DNA of 64,000 nucleotides from Salinicola halophyticus (GCF_003206695.1 NZ_PZJN01000006.1:241333-305332), one strand, 5' to 3'. Counted from the first letter of the stretch, positions 36,975 to 45,979 are shown. Notes: generated by a model from the sequence alone, not told the origin. Program-made: numbers and translations.

Positions 36975-37958
36975 ATGAGTCACGATTTCACATTCGATAT
37001 CAAGAGCGTGCGGTTCGACGAGCATTACCGTCCGGCCGAGAACACGCGCACGACCACCAACTTCGCCAACCTGGCAAGAGGAGAGCGTCGCGAGGAAAAC
37101 CTGCGCAATACCCTGACCATGATCGACAATCGTTTCAACGCGCTGGCGCATTGGGACAACCCCAAGGCGGATCGCTACGCCGTCGAGCTGGACATCATCA
37201 CCGGCGAGCTGAGCGTGGGGGCTGAGGATGAGGACGACACCTTCCCGGCGATCGAGATGCTCAAGACGACGATCATCGATAAGCACACCGGCAAGCGTAT
37301 TCCGGGCATGGTAGGGAACAACTTCTCCTCCTACGTGCGCGACTACGACTTCAGCGTGTGGCTGTCGGAGCACAACCAGGATCGAGCTGAGTTCGGTATC
37401 CCCGAAGGGTTCGGTGATCTGCACGGCAAGCTGTTCAAGCGGTTTGTCGAGTCCGACGCTTACCAGGCTTCCTTCAGCAAGGCGCCGGTCATCTGCCTCA
37501 GTGTCTCCAGCAGCAAGGTCTATAGCCAGACCGACAATCGCCACCCGGTGTTAGGCGTGGAGTACGAAAACGACGAGTCCTCGCTGACGGACTTCTACTT
37601 CGGCAAGATGGGCCTGCAGGTGCGCTACTTCATGCCGCCGCATGCCGTCGCGCCGCTGGCGTTCTATTTCTCCGGCGATCTGCTGGCCGATTACACCGAT
37701 CTCGAGCTGATCAGCGCCATCAGCACCATGGAAACGTTCCAGAAGATCTATCGCCCCGAGATCTACAACGCCAATTCGTTGGCAGGCAAGATCTACCAGC
37801 CCAGCCTGAAGCATCAGGACTACTCGCTGACGCGTATCGTCTACGACCGCGAAGAGCGCGGCCAGCTGGCCGTCGAGCAGGGCAAGTTCACCGAGCGGCA
37901 CTTCATCAAGCCCTACCGCCATGTACTCGAGCAGTGGTCGGCCAACTACTCCCTTTGA
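36975..37958 (+). CDS. mesX: MesX (DUF1852), partner of methionine synthase MesD
   Basis: This 327-residue protein of the DUF1852 family starts MSHDFTFDIKSVRFDEHYRP and contains RTTTNFANLARGERREENLRNTL, NFSSYVRDYDFSVWL and YQPSLKHQDYSLTRIVYDRE. DUF1852 proteins are encoded next to the short folate-independent methionine synthase MesD and are needed, with oxygen, for its methyl transfer to homocysteine. The ATG at 36975 removes 32 unconserved residues. mesD follows after 81 bp, so they form one operon. Confidence 0.88.
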   Translation: MSHDFTFDIKSVRFDEHYRPAENTRTTTNFANLARGERREENLRNTLTMIDNRFNALAHWDNPKADRYAVELDIITGELSVGAEDEDDTFPAIEMLKTTIIDKHTGKRIPGMVGNNFSSYVRDYDFSVWLSEHNQDRAEFGIPEGFGDLHGKLFKRFVESDAYQASFSKAPVICLSVSSSKVYSQTDNRHPVLGVEYENDESSLTDFYFGKMGLQVRYFMPPHAVAPLAFYFSGDLLADYTDLELISAISTMETFQKIYRPEIYNANSLAGKIYQPSLKHQDYSLTRIVYDREERGQLAVEQGKFTERHFIKPYRHVLEQWSANYSL

Positions 37959-37970
37959 TCGACTCGTTCC

Positions 37971-38024
37971 AACGACTCTTTTTGGTCAACCCGTTACAAC
38001 GACATTCTTTGATCAACCCGTTAT
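37971..38024 (+). repeat. Two tandem 27-bp repeats between mesX and mesD
   Basis: caacgactctttttggtcaa-cccgtta (37971-37997) is followed directly by caacgacattctttgatcaa-cccgtta (37998-38024), with a partial third unit before. The array fills the gap between the two cistrons. Confidence 0.75.
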
Positions 38025-38039
38025 TAAGGTCATTTTTGT

Positions 38040-39071
38040 ATGAAGACTTTGTTGCCCACGTCGACGGCCGGTAGCCTGCCCAAACCCGCCTGGCTGGCCC
38101 AGCCCGAGACGCTCTGGTCGCCGTGGAAACTGCAGGACGAGGAGCTGGCCGAGGGCAAACAGGATGCGCTTCGGGTCTGCCTGCACGATCAGCGGCGGGC
38201 CGGGATCGATATCGTCAGCGACGGCGAACAGACGCGTCAGCACTTCGTCACCACTTTCATCGAGCACTTGAGCGGCGTCGATTTCGAGCAGCGCGAGATC
38301 GTCAAGATCCGTGACCGATACGACGCCAGCGTGCCGTCGGTGGTCGGCCCCGTGGCGCGGGAGAAGCCGGTTTTCGTGGAGGATGCCAAATTCCTGCGCC
38401 AGCAGACCGACCAACCGATCAAGTGGGCGCTGCCCGGCCCGATGACCATGGTCGATACGCTCTATGACGGCCACTACAAGAGCCGCGAAAAGCTGGCCTG
38501 GGAGTTCGCCAGGATTCTCAACCAGGAAGCCCGCGACCTGGCCGCCGCCGGCGTAGACATCATTCAGTTCGATGAGCCCGCCTTCAACGTCTTCTTCGAC
38601 GAAGTGAACGACTGGGGCATCGCCGCGCTGGAAAAAGCCATCGAAGGGGTCGAGTGTGAGACCGCCGTGCATATCTGTTACGGCTACGGTATCAAGGCCA
38701 ACACCGACTGGAAGAAGACCTTGGGGTCGGAGTGGCGCCAGTACGAAGAGATCTTCCCCAAGCTGCAAGCGTCGAACATCGATATCGTCTCGCTGGAGTG
38801 CCAGAACTCTCACGTGCCAATGGAGCTGATCGAGCTGATCCGCGGCAAGAAGGTGATGGTCGGGGCGATCGACGTGGCCACCAACACCATCGAAACCCCG
38901 GAAGAGGTCGCCGAGACGCTGCGCAAGGCGCTCAAGTTCGTCGATGCCGACAAGCTCTACCCGTGTACCAATTGTGGCATGACGCCCTTGTCTCGCCGGG
39001 TAGCCCAAGGCAAGCTCAGCGCTCTGAGTGCTGGCGCGGAGATCGTTCGGAAGGAGCTCGCGGTTCGATAG
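38040..39071 (+). CDS. mesD: MesD-type folate-independent methionine synthase
   Basis: This 343-residue protein corresponds to the catalytic C-terminal barrel of MetE without the N-terminal folate-binding half. It starts LLPTSTAGSLPKPAWL and contains VSDGEQTRQHFVTTF, WALPGPMTMVDTLYDGHY, IDIIQFDEPAFNVFFDEV, the zinc-site segment AVHICYGYG and the C-terminal cysteine motif LYPCTNCGMTPL. MesD enzymes methylate homocysteine without methyl-folate and act with MesX (DUF1852), encoded just upstream. This gives a B12- and folate-independent route to methionine under oxic conditions. Confidence 0.88.
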   Translation: MKTLLPTSTAGSLPKPAWLAQPETLWSPWKLQDEELAEGKQDALRVCLHDQRRAGIDIVSDGEQTRQHFVTTFIEHLSGVDFEQREIVKIRDRYDASVPSVVGPVAREKPVFVEDAKFLRQQTDQPIKWALPGPMTMVDTLYDGHYKSREKLAWEFARILNQEARDLAAAGVDIIQFDEPAFNVFFDEVNDWGIAALEKAIEGVECETAVHICYGYGIKANTDWKKTLGSEWRQYEEIFPKLQASNIDIVSLECQNSHVPMELIELIRGKKVMVGAIDVATNTIETPEEVAETLRKALKFVDADKLYPCTNCGMTPLSRRVAQGKLSALSAGAEIVRKELAVR

Positions 39072-39078
39072 CGGCGTC

Positions 39079-39117
39079 CTGTTCGGCGACGGCGACTTCG
39101 ATCTGTTGCTCGGATAA
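39079..39117 (+). pseudogene. NYN-domain gene fragment (right piece)
   Basis: ggcgacggcgacttcgatctg (39085-39105) encodes GDGDFDLL, the conserved acidic motif of the intact NYN gene (VSGDGDFDLLAR at 42179-42655), then LG and a TAA. In the intact gene this motif begins about 15 residues after the end of the left piece at 36735. The mesX-mesD cassette therefore sits between two neighbouring parts of a broken NYN gene. Confidence 0.6.
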
Positions 39118-39186
39118 CGTGTCGATGCGATGCCTTCGATCATCGCTTGTGGCCCAGCATTGCGCGAAGAATGATCGCCCCGATTG

Positions 39187-39597
39187 TCAGATCAGCGGCT
39201 TGTGCATGAGGTAAAGATCGTCGTGCGGATACTGAACGATGCCAGTGTGCTGCCATCCGTGTCGGGTGTAGAGGTTGTGGCTGTCTTTCGTCGTCAAATA
39301 GATCATCTTTTCACCTAGTCGTCGCGCCGCCTGTTCCACCGCCCGAATCAGCAAGCCGGCGACGCCGTTGCCACTGTGATCGGGATGAACGAAGAGGGCG
39401 GCGAGCCAAGGCCGGAGATCAGGTCGAAGCTCGCAGTCGTCTTCGAATAGGCTCGTCATGCCGATTGGTCGGTCATTGATGTGGGCAACGAACGTGAGCG
39501 GGATTTCCTGATCACGGGCCGATCGCCTGAAGCGCTCCAGAGTGCTTACGGGTGTGCGCGTCGAACCGACACCCGGCCTTAGGTCCAGGCCGCACAA
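39187..39597 (-). CDS. GNAT family N-acetyltransferase, possibly 5'-truncated
   Basis: Up to 136 residues with the GNAT core: PLTFVAHINDRPIGMTSLFEDD, WLAALFVHPDHSGNGVAGLLI (acetyl-CoA loop, degenerate R/QxxGxG/A) and KMIYLTTKDSHNLYTRHGW. The only usable start is a TTG with no ribosome-binding site, and an in-frame stop lies 7 codons further up. Relatives have about 20 more N-terminal residues before the LDLRPG segment, so the gene may have lost its start. It lies next to the NYN remnant and a 23-bp repeat, a rearranged area. Confidence 0.7.
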   Translation of the reverse strand: MCGLDLRPGVGSTRTPVSTLERFRRSARDQEIPLTFVAHINDRPIGMTSLFEDDCELRPDLRPWLAALFVHPDHSGNGVAGLLIRAVEQAARRLGEKMIYLTTKDSHNLYTRHGWQHTGIVQYPHDDLYLMHKPLI

Positions 39598-39627
39598 GCA
39601 TCGATAAAGTCTGGCTTATCAACGAGC

Positions 39628-39650
39628 GAGCTGATTGTCACAGGCATGGA
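39628..39650 (+). repeat. 23-bp direct repeat, second copy at 42718-42740
   Basis: gagctgattgtca and ggcatgga joined by two bases (ca here, cc at 42718-42740) occur on the same strand 3.1 kb apart with one mismatch. The copies bracket the LysR-dehydrogenase-NYN segment. Confidence 0.75.
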
Positions 39651-39737
39651 GATCTTCAGGATTCATTCTCTGAGAAGTTGGAAAAGCACGTTCCCACCGG
39701 TATTTCCGCCATAATCCACGCTTGCGCTATTGTTGTT

Positions 39738-40649
39738 TTAGCTGTGAGAGTCGTTGGTTTGCGGCTCGGTCATGAAATCGACGAAAGCTCTTAACGCGCT
39801 GGGCATGTGCTCGCGGTGCGGATAGTAGAGGTAGAATCCTGGAATCGACGGCGTCCATGAAGAGAGGACGCGCACCAGCTCACCGCTGTCGAAATAGGGT
39901 TGCAGGTGATTTCCGGGTAGATAGGCGAGTCCGGTGCCTTCCAGAACCGTCGCGACGATCAGGCTGGTGTCATTGAGGGTCAAGGCGTGGCGAACCTGTA
40001 GGTCGAAGCGTCTATCGCCCTCCTGAAAGGTCCAGGCATACAAGGCGTTAGAGTCACTCCAGCGGTAGTTGATGCAGACGTGCTCGTGAAGATCTGCCGG
40101 GACCTCCGGTGGCGAGTGTCGAGCGAAGTAGCTTGGTGCACCTACCACGGCCATGTTCAGTGCCGGCGTCAATTGTCTGGCGACCATCTCCTGTTGCAAG
40201 CGTTCGCCCGAGCGAATGCCCGCATCGAAGCCTTGCGAGACGATATCGGTCAGCGTGTCGTCGATGACGAGATCCACATCGATACGAGGATAGCGCTCCA
40301 GGAAGGCCCGAAGTCGTGGCACTAGCACCAGCTGGGCCGCGATGCGCGGCAAATTGATCCGGATCGTGCCTTGCGGTGACGTCTGAAACGCTGCCGATTC
40401 ACGCACGGCCTGCCGGATATCGCTGATCGCCGGCTCCACACGCTCCAGTAGCCGTTCGCCTGCCTGGGTAAGCGATACGCTACGGGTGGTGCGACTCAAG
40501 ACTCTGACGCCCAGCCGCGTCTCCAGTGAGCGGATGGTGTGACTCACCGCCGATGGTGACATTCCCAGGTGTGATGCAGCACGGCGGAAACTCTGCGATC
40601 TGGCAACCTCCATGAATGCGATGAGTTCGGCAATCTCCTTTCCGTTCAT
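39738..40649 (-). CDS. LysR-family transcriptional regulator (LTTR)
   Basis: This 303-residue regulator has an HTH with IAELIAFMEVARSQSFRRAASHLGMSPSAVSHTIRSLETRLGVRVLSRTTRSVSLT, the CrgA/YafC-type subgroup, followed by an effector-binding domain from about 92 (GTIRINLPRIAAQ). It is divergent from a medium-chain dehydrogenase gene, the probable target. Two short repeats of the word ttcatatcgtgtttcc occur just upstream of its start (40645-40676). Confidence 0.93.
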   Translation of the reverse strand: MNGKEIAELIAFMEVARSQSFRRAASHLGMSPSAVSHTIRSLETRLGVRVLSRTTRSVSLTQAGERLLERVEPAISDIRQAVRESAAFQTSPQGTIRINLPRIAAQLVLVPRLRAFLERYPRIDVDLVIDDTLTDIVSQGFDAGIRSGERLQQEMVARQLTPALNMAVVGAPSYFARHSPPEVPADLHEHVCINYRWSDSNALYAWTFQEGDRRFDLQVRHALTLNDTSLIVATVLEGTGLAYLPGNHLQPYFDSGELVRVLSSWTPSIPGFYLYYPHREHMPSALRAFVDFMTEPQTNDSHS

Positions 40650-40803
40650 ATCGTGTTTCCGTTCATATCGTGTTTCCGCTCATATTGCTGCCTCTCATTC
40701 ATCACTGTGTGTCGATTGATGCGTATTATAGTGCGCTCGCCGTCGTGGGATAGTCTCGCCACGCTGTCGACGACGACCGTCGGCACCCCTTGATGGAGCC
40801 AAC

Positions 40804-41832
40804 ATGATGAAAACGATACGGCGTTGGGAGATGGACGCGATCGGTCGTGAGAGACTGACACTGGCCACCTGCGAGAAGCCACGCCCCGCGGCGGGCGAGG
40901 TACTGGTCAGGGTGGCGGCCGTCTCGCTCAACCACCGCGACAAGATGGTGATCGAGAGTGGCAGGGGGCTGTCGCTGGTTTATCCCTTCACGCCCGGTTC
41001 CGACATGGCCGGCACCATTGTCGAACTGGGGGAGCAAGTGAAGGGGTTTGCCGAGGGAGATCGGGTCATCTCCGTGTTCACGCCCGACTGGATCGATGGG
41101 CGTCGACCGGGTAATGCGCGAACACCGGCCTATCGTACTTTGGGCGGATTCTACCCCGGCGTTCTAAGCGAATACGTGACCATGCCTGCCGCCTGGCTGG
41201 TTCATGCGCCGCGCACTCTGGATGATGCCCAGGCCAGTACCTTGCCCTGCGCCGGGCTGACGGCCTGGTTTGCGCTCGTTGAGAGAGCCGGCGTCAAGGC
41301 TGGCGATCGGGTGCTGATTCCGGGTACCGGTGGCGTGGCGCTATTCGGTCTGCTCATCGCGAAGATGAGCGGGGCAGAGGTGATCGTTGCCACCCAACCG
41401 GAGAAAGGTGAACGGGCGTTGGCGCTGGGAGCCGATCATTGGGTGGATCGTTCCCGCGATGACTGGATGGAAGCGGTATACGCGCTGACCGATGACGAGG
41501 GCGTGGATCATGTGCTCGACGTGGTTGGTGGCGATAATCTCGGCGTCTCCGTCCAACTGGCTGCCGTGGGTGGGCACGTATGCCAGATCGGGGCGTTGGC
41601 CGGATTCGATATCGCCTCCCCAGCCATGCCGCTGATGCTCAAGGACGTCACGATCCACGGTATCGGCACCGGTAGCCGGCGAGCGCTCGAGCGCTTCGTG
41701 CGGGCGGTGGATCAAGCCCGGCTCGAGCCGGTCATCGAGGCGCGCTATACCTTTGCCGAGCTGCCTCAGGCGCTGGATCATCTGGACCGCAGGCCGTTTG
41801 GCAAGATCGTGATCGACGTGCATGGCGACTGA
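40804..41832 (+). CDS. Zinc-independent medium-chain dehydrogenase (quinone oxidoreductase type)
   Basis: This 342-residue MDR-superfamily NAD(P)-dependent alcohol dehydrogenase or quinone reductase has the GroES-like N-terminal domain KPRPAAGEVLVRVAAVSLNHRDKMV ... PGSDMAGTIVELGEQVKGFAEGDRV. A Rossmann domain follows with AGDRVLIPGTGGVALFGLLIAKMSGAEVI. The structural zinc cysteine cluster is missing. MM at the start leaves two possible start codons one residue apart. It is divergent from a LysR gene with 154 bp between. Substrate is unknown. Confidence 0.9.
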   Translation: MMKTIRRWEMDAIGRERLTLATCEKPRPAAGEVLVRVAAVSLNHRDKMVIESGRGLSLVYPFTPGSDMAGTIVELGEQVKGFAEGDRVISVFTPDWIDGRRPGNARTPAYRTLGGFYPGVLSEYVTMPAAWLVHAPRTLDDAQASTLPCAGLTAWFALVERAGVKAGDRVLIPGTGGVALFGLLIAKMSGAEVIVATQPEKGERALALGADHWVDRSRDDWMEAVYALTDDEGVDHVLDVVGGDNLGVSVQLAAVGGHVCQIGALAGFDIASPAMPLMLKDVTIHGIGTGSRRALERFVRAVDQARLEPVIEARYTFAELPQALDHLDRRPFGKIVIDVHGD

Positions 41833-42178
41833 GATCGGTGCGGTGGGGCGCGGGTCTATGAAACCGGCTTGCTCATGCGGCGTCTGACGACATTACGGCT
41901 CGAGCGCGTCGCGGAATGGTGGCGCCATCCACGGAGCCTCAAGATCAGGCGTCGTCTCCTTGCGTTGGCGGATCGATATCCGCGTGTCTGGCTGCGCAGG
42001 TCCCATGGGACGGGGTGCGTTCGCCAGTGACCATCGCCCCCCTCGTCAATCCGGGTGTGAAGCGTTGCACGTCAGCCTTTCCTTCTGATCGCATCAGGCG
42101 CCCGGCACGGTACCATGCACGTAAGCCGACGCCCGCCTTCCGAGACCGGCGCCTCACTGCCTGCCGGGAATCCCTGCC
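41833..42178 (+). other. Intergenic; one weak 51-codon open frame
   Basis: This 346-bp gap contains an ATG frame at 41875-42030 giving a very basic, Arg- and Trp-rich 51-residue product (MRRLTTLRLERVAEWWRHP...). It has no family match that I recognise and no clear ribosome-binding site, so it is not called as a gene. Confidence 0.3.
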
Positions 42179-42655
42179 ATGACGACCGTTGCCATCTTCG
42201 TCGACACCCAGAACGTCTACTACACCGTGCGTGATGCCTACGCCAAACAGTTCGACTATCGCCGGTTCTGGGCGAAGGCGACGGCGGGCCGGGAGGTGCT
42301 GACCGCCCGCTGCTACGCCACCGATAAAGGCGACGCCAAGCAGCGCGGCTTTCAAAATACGCTGCGAACGATCGGCTTCGAAGTGAAGCTGAAGCCGTTC
42401 ATCCAGCGTGCGGATGGGTCCGCCAAGGGCGACTGGGACGTCGGCATCACGCTCGATGCCATTGAGTTCGCGGCGCTGGCGGACGTCATCGTGCTGGTTT
42501 CCGGCGACGGCGACTTCGACCTGCTGGCGCGGAAAATCCGCGAGGTGCATGGCAAGCGCGTCGAGGTTTACGGCGTACCTCGGCTCACCGCCAATTCCCT
42601 CATCAATGCCGCGAGCCAGTTCATACCCATCGAGGGCGATCTGCTGTTGGGTTGA
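42179..42655 (+). CDS. NYN-domain (PIN-like) nuclease family protein
   Basis: This 158-residue protein of the NYN/LabA/DUF88 group has the PIN-like ribonuclease fold. Acidic metal-site motifs are all present: VAIFVDTQNVYYTV at the start (Asp9, Asn12), KGDWDVGITLDAIEFA in the middle, and DVIVLVSGDGDFDLLARKIRE. It ends IEGDLLLG. It probably cleaves RNA. Pieces of a second, broken relative flank the mesX-mesD operon at 36.7 and 39.1 kb. Confidence 0.9.
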   Translation: MTTVAIFVDTQNVYYTVRDAYAKQFDYRRFWAKATAGREVLTARCYATDKGDAKQRGFQNTLRTIGFEVKLKPFIQRADGSAKGDWDVGITLDAIEFAALADVIVLVSGDGDFDLLARKIREVHGKRVEVYGVPRLTANSLINAASQFIPIEGDLLLG

Positions 42656-42865
42656 GCTGGCGCCGGCAATTGGCGGCCGGTGTCATCGAGCGAAACGTGA
42701 ATGCCTCTATTTTAGCCGAGCTGATTGTCACCGGCATGGAATGCTCCACGAACGACCGAGGAATTCTCGACGGTTCTCGGTTGATAGTGCCAACGCCAAA
42801 TCGAACTGCTCAGGAATCCTTACTCGTTCGATGACATCGGTGGGCCACCGCGCATCGCCGTCTCC

Positions 42866-44389
42866 TCACCGATGCACCCAGTCCAGATGCTCGAACGCGC
42901 CGCGGGCGTGATCCTCGCGGAATATCGCGTGATCGCGGCGCACGCGGTCGGCGGATTCGGTGGCAAATTCCACCATGTCTTCGATGAATAGTGCCGCCGG
43001 GCCGATGGCGTCGACGATCGCAGGCTCGACGTCGTAGTCGATCCTGCCGGACTCATCGGAGAGGGCGTGCACGCGGGCGAGCACCCCGCCGCAGATACGG
43101 GCGTACTCCTTCCACTCGCTCTTGGAGAGATCGTCGAGGTCGATATCGTCCCGGAACGGGGCGCGCTCCCGCGACATGTAGCTCTGCCCGTCGAAGCGAG
43201 CATGACCATAGAAGACATCGCCGCGCACGAGATGGACGGCCTGGGCATGGCTGATGCGCTCGGCAAGCGTGTCCATCTCGTAGACGGAAGGCGGTACCAG
43301 GCCGGAAAGGGCGGATCGCCGGGCCTGCTTGTACTCGATGATCAGGTCGTCCGTGCCGTCGCGTTGTGGGCCTTCGATCAGCACGTAGTAGCGGTTGAGC
43401 CCCAGCGAGGCGGTGCCCTGGTCGAGACGTATCGCCACGTCCTTCACGTGCATACCATTCTTATCTCGCTCTCGGGCACGTGCCGGCACGTCGATGTGGT
43501 TCTCCTCGATCAGCCGGTCGGTAATCGCCTGGAATTCGTCCCGGCGCGACGAGATCGGTATCAGCTTCTTGGTCGGGCGGAACCCGCTGCGTGTCTCGTC
43601 GAGATAGTCATCCATCAGCCACTCGGCGCGATTTTCGTCGGCGTCCTCGAATAGCTTGCGAATCAGCTTGGGGGCGTTGTCGAAGCGCATCTCTTCGTCC
43701 TGCTCGTGGCCGTCGCGGGCCAGGCGCTGCATCGCGTCGATGTAACCCTTCACGAAGTGGCGCACGACCTTGATCCGGTGCTTGTGCTTGAGCTCGCCTT
43801 CGGTTTCCGCGGCGATCATGAAGCCGACCGCGCCGCGCTTGATGTCCCAGGTGAAGGGGGCGTAATAGGCCTCGTCGAAATCGTTGACCGAGAAAATCGG
43901 CACGTTACTGGCGTTGGGCATGACGCCGAAGTTCTCGGGATGAACGTCGCCGAGCGCCAGCACGGTCGGCATCCAGGCATCGTCGCCGGCCATGTCGCGA
44001 TAGAACAGCAACGCGGTGCCGCGAAAGAACGAGAACAGCGAATCCGACAGCTTGGCGAACTTGACGCCGGCTTCTTCGGAGCCGTTGGCGATGCGGGTCT
44101 GGTGATCTTCGCGCAGCGTCTGGCGCACGTGCCGACGACGCTCGAAGCCCGTCAGTACGCGCGGGCGCAGCACGAATTCGCCGTCGGCCACGGCTTCTGC
44201 CAGACGTTTGAACGTCTCGAAACGCGTCGCGACTTCGGGGGCCGGTTCCTTGGGCGCGGGTTCCTCAGATGAGTGCCGCTCCAGCGCCGCCGCCAGTTCT
44301 TCCTTGCTCATGGAAGAGCGTCCCGGGATATCACGCTGCTGAGCGCGTTCGTAAAGCGCTTGGCGCGTGGGGTTCGCTTGCTGGGTCAT
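42866..44389 (-). CDS. DUF2252 family protein
   Basis: This 507-residue cytoplasmic protein has the DUF2252 core: FFRGTALLFYRDMA, LALGDVHPENFGVM, NVPIFSVNDFDEAYYAPFTWDIKRGAVGF, GLNRYYVLIEGP and LVRGDVFYGHARFDGQSYMSRERAPF. Its GDVHPENF and NDFDE resemble the catalytic HxDxxxxN and DFD motifs of kinase-like folds, so phosphotransfer is possible but undemonstrated. The N-terminal 45 residues contain a SAP-like helix (SMSKEELAAALERH). The ATG at 44389 has AGGAG upstream, and 70 extra in-frame residues were rejected. Confidence 0.88.
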   Translation of the reverse strand: MTQQANPTRQALYERAQQRDIPGRSSMSKEELAAALERHSSEEPAPKEPAPEVATRFETFKRLAEAVADGEFVLRPRVLTGFERRRHVRQTLREDHQTRIANGSEEAGVKFAKLSDSLFSFFRGTALLFYRDMAGDDAWMPTVLALGDVHPENFGVMPNASNVPIFSVNDFDEAYYAPFTWDIKRGAVGFMIAAETEGELKHKHRIKVVRHFVKGYIDAMQRLARDGHEQDEEMRFDNAPKLIRKLFEDADENRAEWLMDDYLDETRSGFRPTKKLIPISSRRDEFQAITDRLIEENHIDVPARARERDKNGMHVKDVAIRLDQGTASLGLNRYYVLIEGPQRDGTDDLIIEYKQARRSALSGLVPPSVYEMDTLAERISHAQAVHLVRGDVFYGHARFDGQSYMSRERAPFRDDIDLDDLSKSEWKEYARICGGVLARVHALSDESGRIDYDVEPAIVDAIGPAALFIEDMVEFATESADRVRRDHAIFREDHARGAFEHLDWVHR

Positions 44390-44600
44390 GGGCGCTCCTT
44401 GCCTGTCCGGTTTGCGTCTGATGTCGATGGATCGTGATGTGTCCAGCATGCCCGAGTTGAAGGGACAACGCATGTTTGCCCCTTGCAGCAGCGAAGGCGC
44501 CAGGTATCCGTCGAAGGAGCACCTCGGCGGACAATGTTCGACTAAAGTCACGATCTCCCGTCCGCTTTTCTGCGAGGGGAGTTGATACGCTACGTTCAAA

Positions 44601-44770
44601 CGGTCTCTTTCTCATCGCCGTCTGCGGCGAGCGTCTTTTTCATCGCTCGCGAACCGAGCGTTTCTTTTCACCGCTCCCGAATCGAGCGTCTCTTTCATCG
44701 CTCGCGAACCGAGCGTTTCTTTTCACCGCTCCCGAATCGAGCGTCTCTTTCATCGCTCCCGAATCGAGCG
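44601..44770 (+). repeat. Array of alternating 27/28-bp repeats upstream of lldD
   Basis: Units start with gagcg at 44629 (27 bp), 44656 (28), 44684 (27), 44711 (28) and 44739 (27), with a final gagcg at 44766 and a degenerate unit before 44629. Each unit carries the small inverted repeat cgctc-N7-gagcg across its border. The two unit types alternate (fanned T-rich, then shorter), giving a 55-bp higher-order period. The array ends 12 bp before the lldD ATG. Confidence 0.9.
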
Positions 44771-44782
44771 TAAGGCGAATCC

Positions 44783-45979
44783 ATGATCATTTCAGGCCCT
44801 TCCGATTACCGGCGCGCCGCTCAGCGGCGTGTTCCCCGGTTTCTGTTCGACTATCTCGACGGCGGTGCGGTGACCGAAAGCACCATGCGCGGCAACGTCG
44901 AGGCACTGCAGGCGATTCCGCTACGCCAGCGGGTGCTGCAGGGCGGCGGCACGCCGACGCTTGAAACCGACGTGCTCGGTAGCCGTTGGAAGATGCCCGT
45001 GGCGTTGGCGCCGGTCGGCGCCACCGGGATGTATGCCCGTCGCGGGGAAGTGCAGGCGGCGCGCGCGGCGGAGAAAGCGGGTGTTCCTTACACGCTCTCG
45101 ACGGTGTCGGTCTGCTCGATCGAGGAGGTCGCGAAAGGCGCCCAGGGCGAGCTGTGGTCCCAGCTCTACGTGCTCAAGGATCGTGGGTTCATGCAGAACG
45201 CGCTGGAGCGTGCCTGGGCAGCCGGCATGAAGACGCTGGTGTTCACGGTCGACATGCCGCTGCCGGGCTCGCGCTATCGCGACCGCCACTCCGGCATGTC
45301 CGGACCTCACGCCAAACTTCGCCAGGCAGCTCAGGCGTTGATGCATCCCCGATGGGCATTCGATGTCGCGTTCAAGGGCAAGCCGCTGTCGTTCGGCAAT
45401 ATCGAAGCCTACACCGGCCGCCAGATGAACATGGACGACTACATGGGCTTTCTGGCCAAGAACTTCGACCCCTCCATCAGCTGGAGCGAGCTGGAGTGGA
45501 TTCGGGACAGCTGGAAGGGAGACCTGATCATCAAGGGATTGCTGGACCAGGAAGATGCGCGGGATGCGGTACGCATGGGCGCCGACGGGATCATCGTCTC
45601 CAATCACGGCGGGCGCCAGCTCGACGGCGCGATCCCCACCGCCCAGGCGCTGCCACGTATCGTCGAGGCGGTCGGGGACGAACTGACGGTGCTGGCAGAT
45701 TCCGGCGTTCGCTCCGGTCTCGATGTGGTCAGGATGCTGGCGCTGGGCGCGAAAGGGGTGCTGCTCGGCCGCGCTTACGCCTACGCGCTGGCGGCCGAAG
45801 GGGAGCGGGGCGTCTCGCATCTGCTCGAGCTGATCGCCGCCGACATGCGCGTGACCATGACGCTGATCGGGGCCCATTCGCCGGCGGATATCAGCGCCGA
45901 TCATCTGGAATCGGTCGCGAAAAAGCTGAAGAGCGAGCAGCGCCCTGCGGTCGCGGAGCCAGATACAGCGGCGTTCTGA
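44783..45979 (+). CDS. lldD: L-lactate dehydrogenase (FMN, quinone-linked)
   Basis: This 398-residue FMN-dependent alpha-hydroxyacid dehydrogenase is membrane-associated and oxidises L-lactate to pyruvate. It starts [32 protein letters not shown] and has the catalytic-site segment [13 protein letters not shown] with the active His, [33 protein letters not shown] for FMN, and [11 protein letters not shown]. Length equals the LldD family. No lactate permease or LldR regulator is adjacent. The start lies just behind an unusual repeat array that leaves little room for a normal ribosome-binding site. Confidence 0.92.
   Translation: MIISGPSDYRRAAQRRVPRFLFDYLDGGAVTESTMRGNVEALQAIPLRQRVLQGGGTPTLETDVLGSRWKMPVALAPVGATGMYARRGEVQAARAAEKAGVPYTLSTVSVCSIEEVAKGAQGELWSQLYVLKDRGFMQNALERAWAAGMKTLVFTVDMPLPGSRYRDRHSGMSGPHAKLRQAAQALMHPRWAFDVAFKGKPLSFGNIEAYTGRQMNMDDYMGFLAKNFDPSISWSELEWIRDSWKGDLIIKGLLDQEDARDAVRMGADGIIVSNHGGRQLDGAIPTAQALPRIVEAVGDELTVLADSGVRSGLDVVRMLALGAKGVLLGRAYAYALAAEGERGVSHLLELIAADMRVTMTLIGAHSPADISADHLESVAKKLKSEQRPAVAEPDTAAF

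Noticed and set aside
42652-42834. 60-residue open frame after the NYN gene
   Set aside because: No ribosome-binding site or similarity; it contains the 23-bp repeat and reads as intergenic sequence.
44601-44770. CRISPR array
   Set aside because: The units are contiguous tandem repeats without unique spacers and no cas gene is near.
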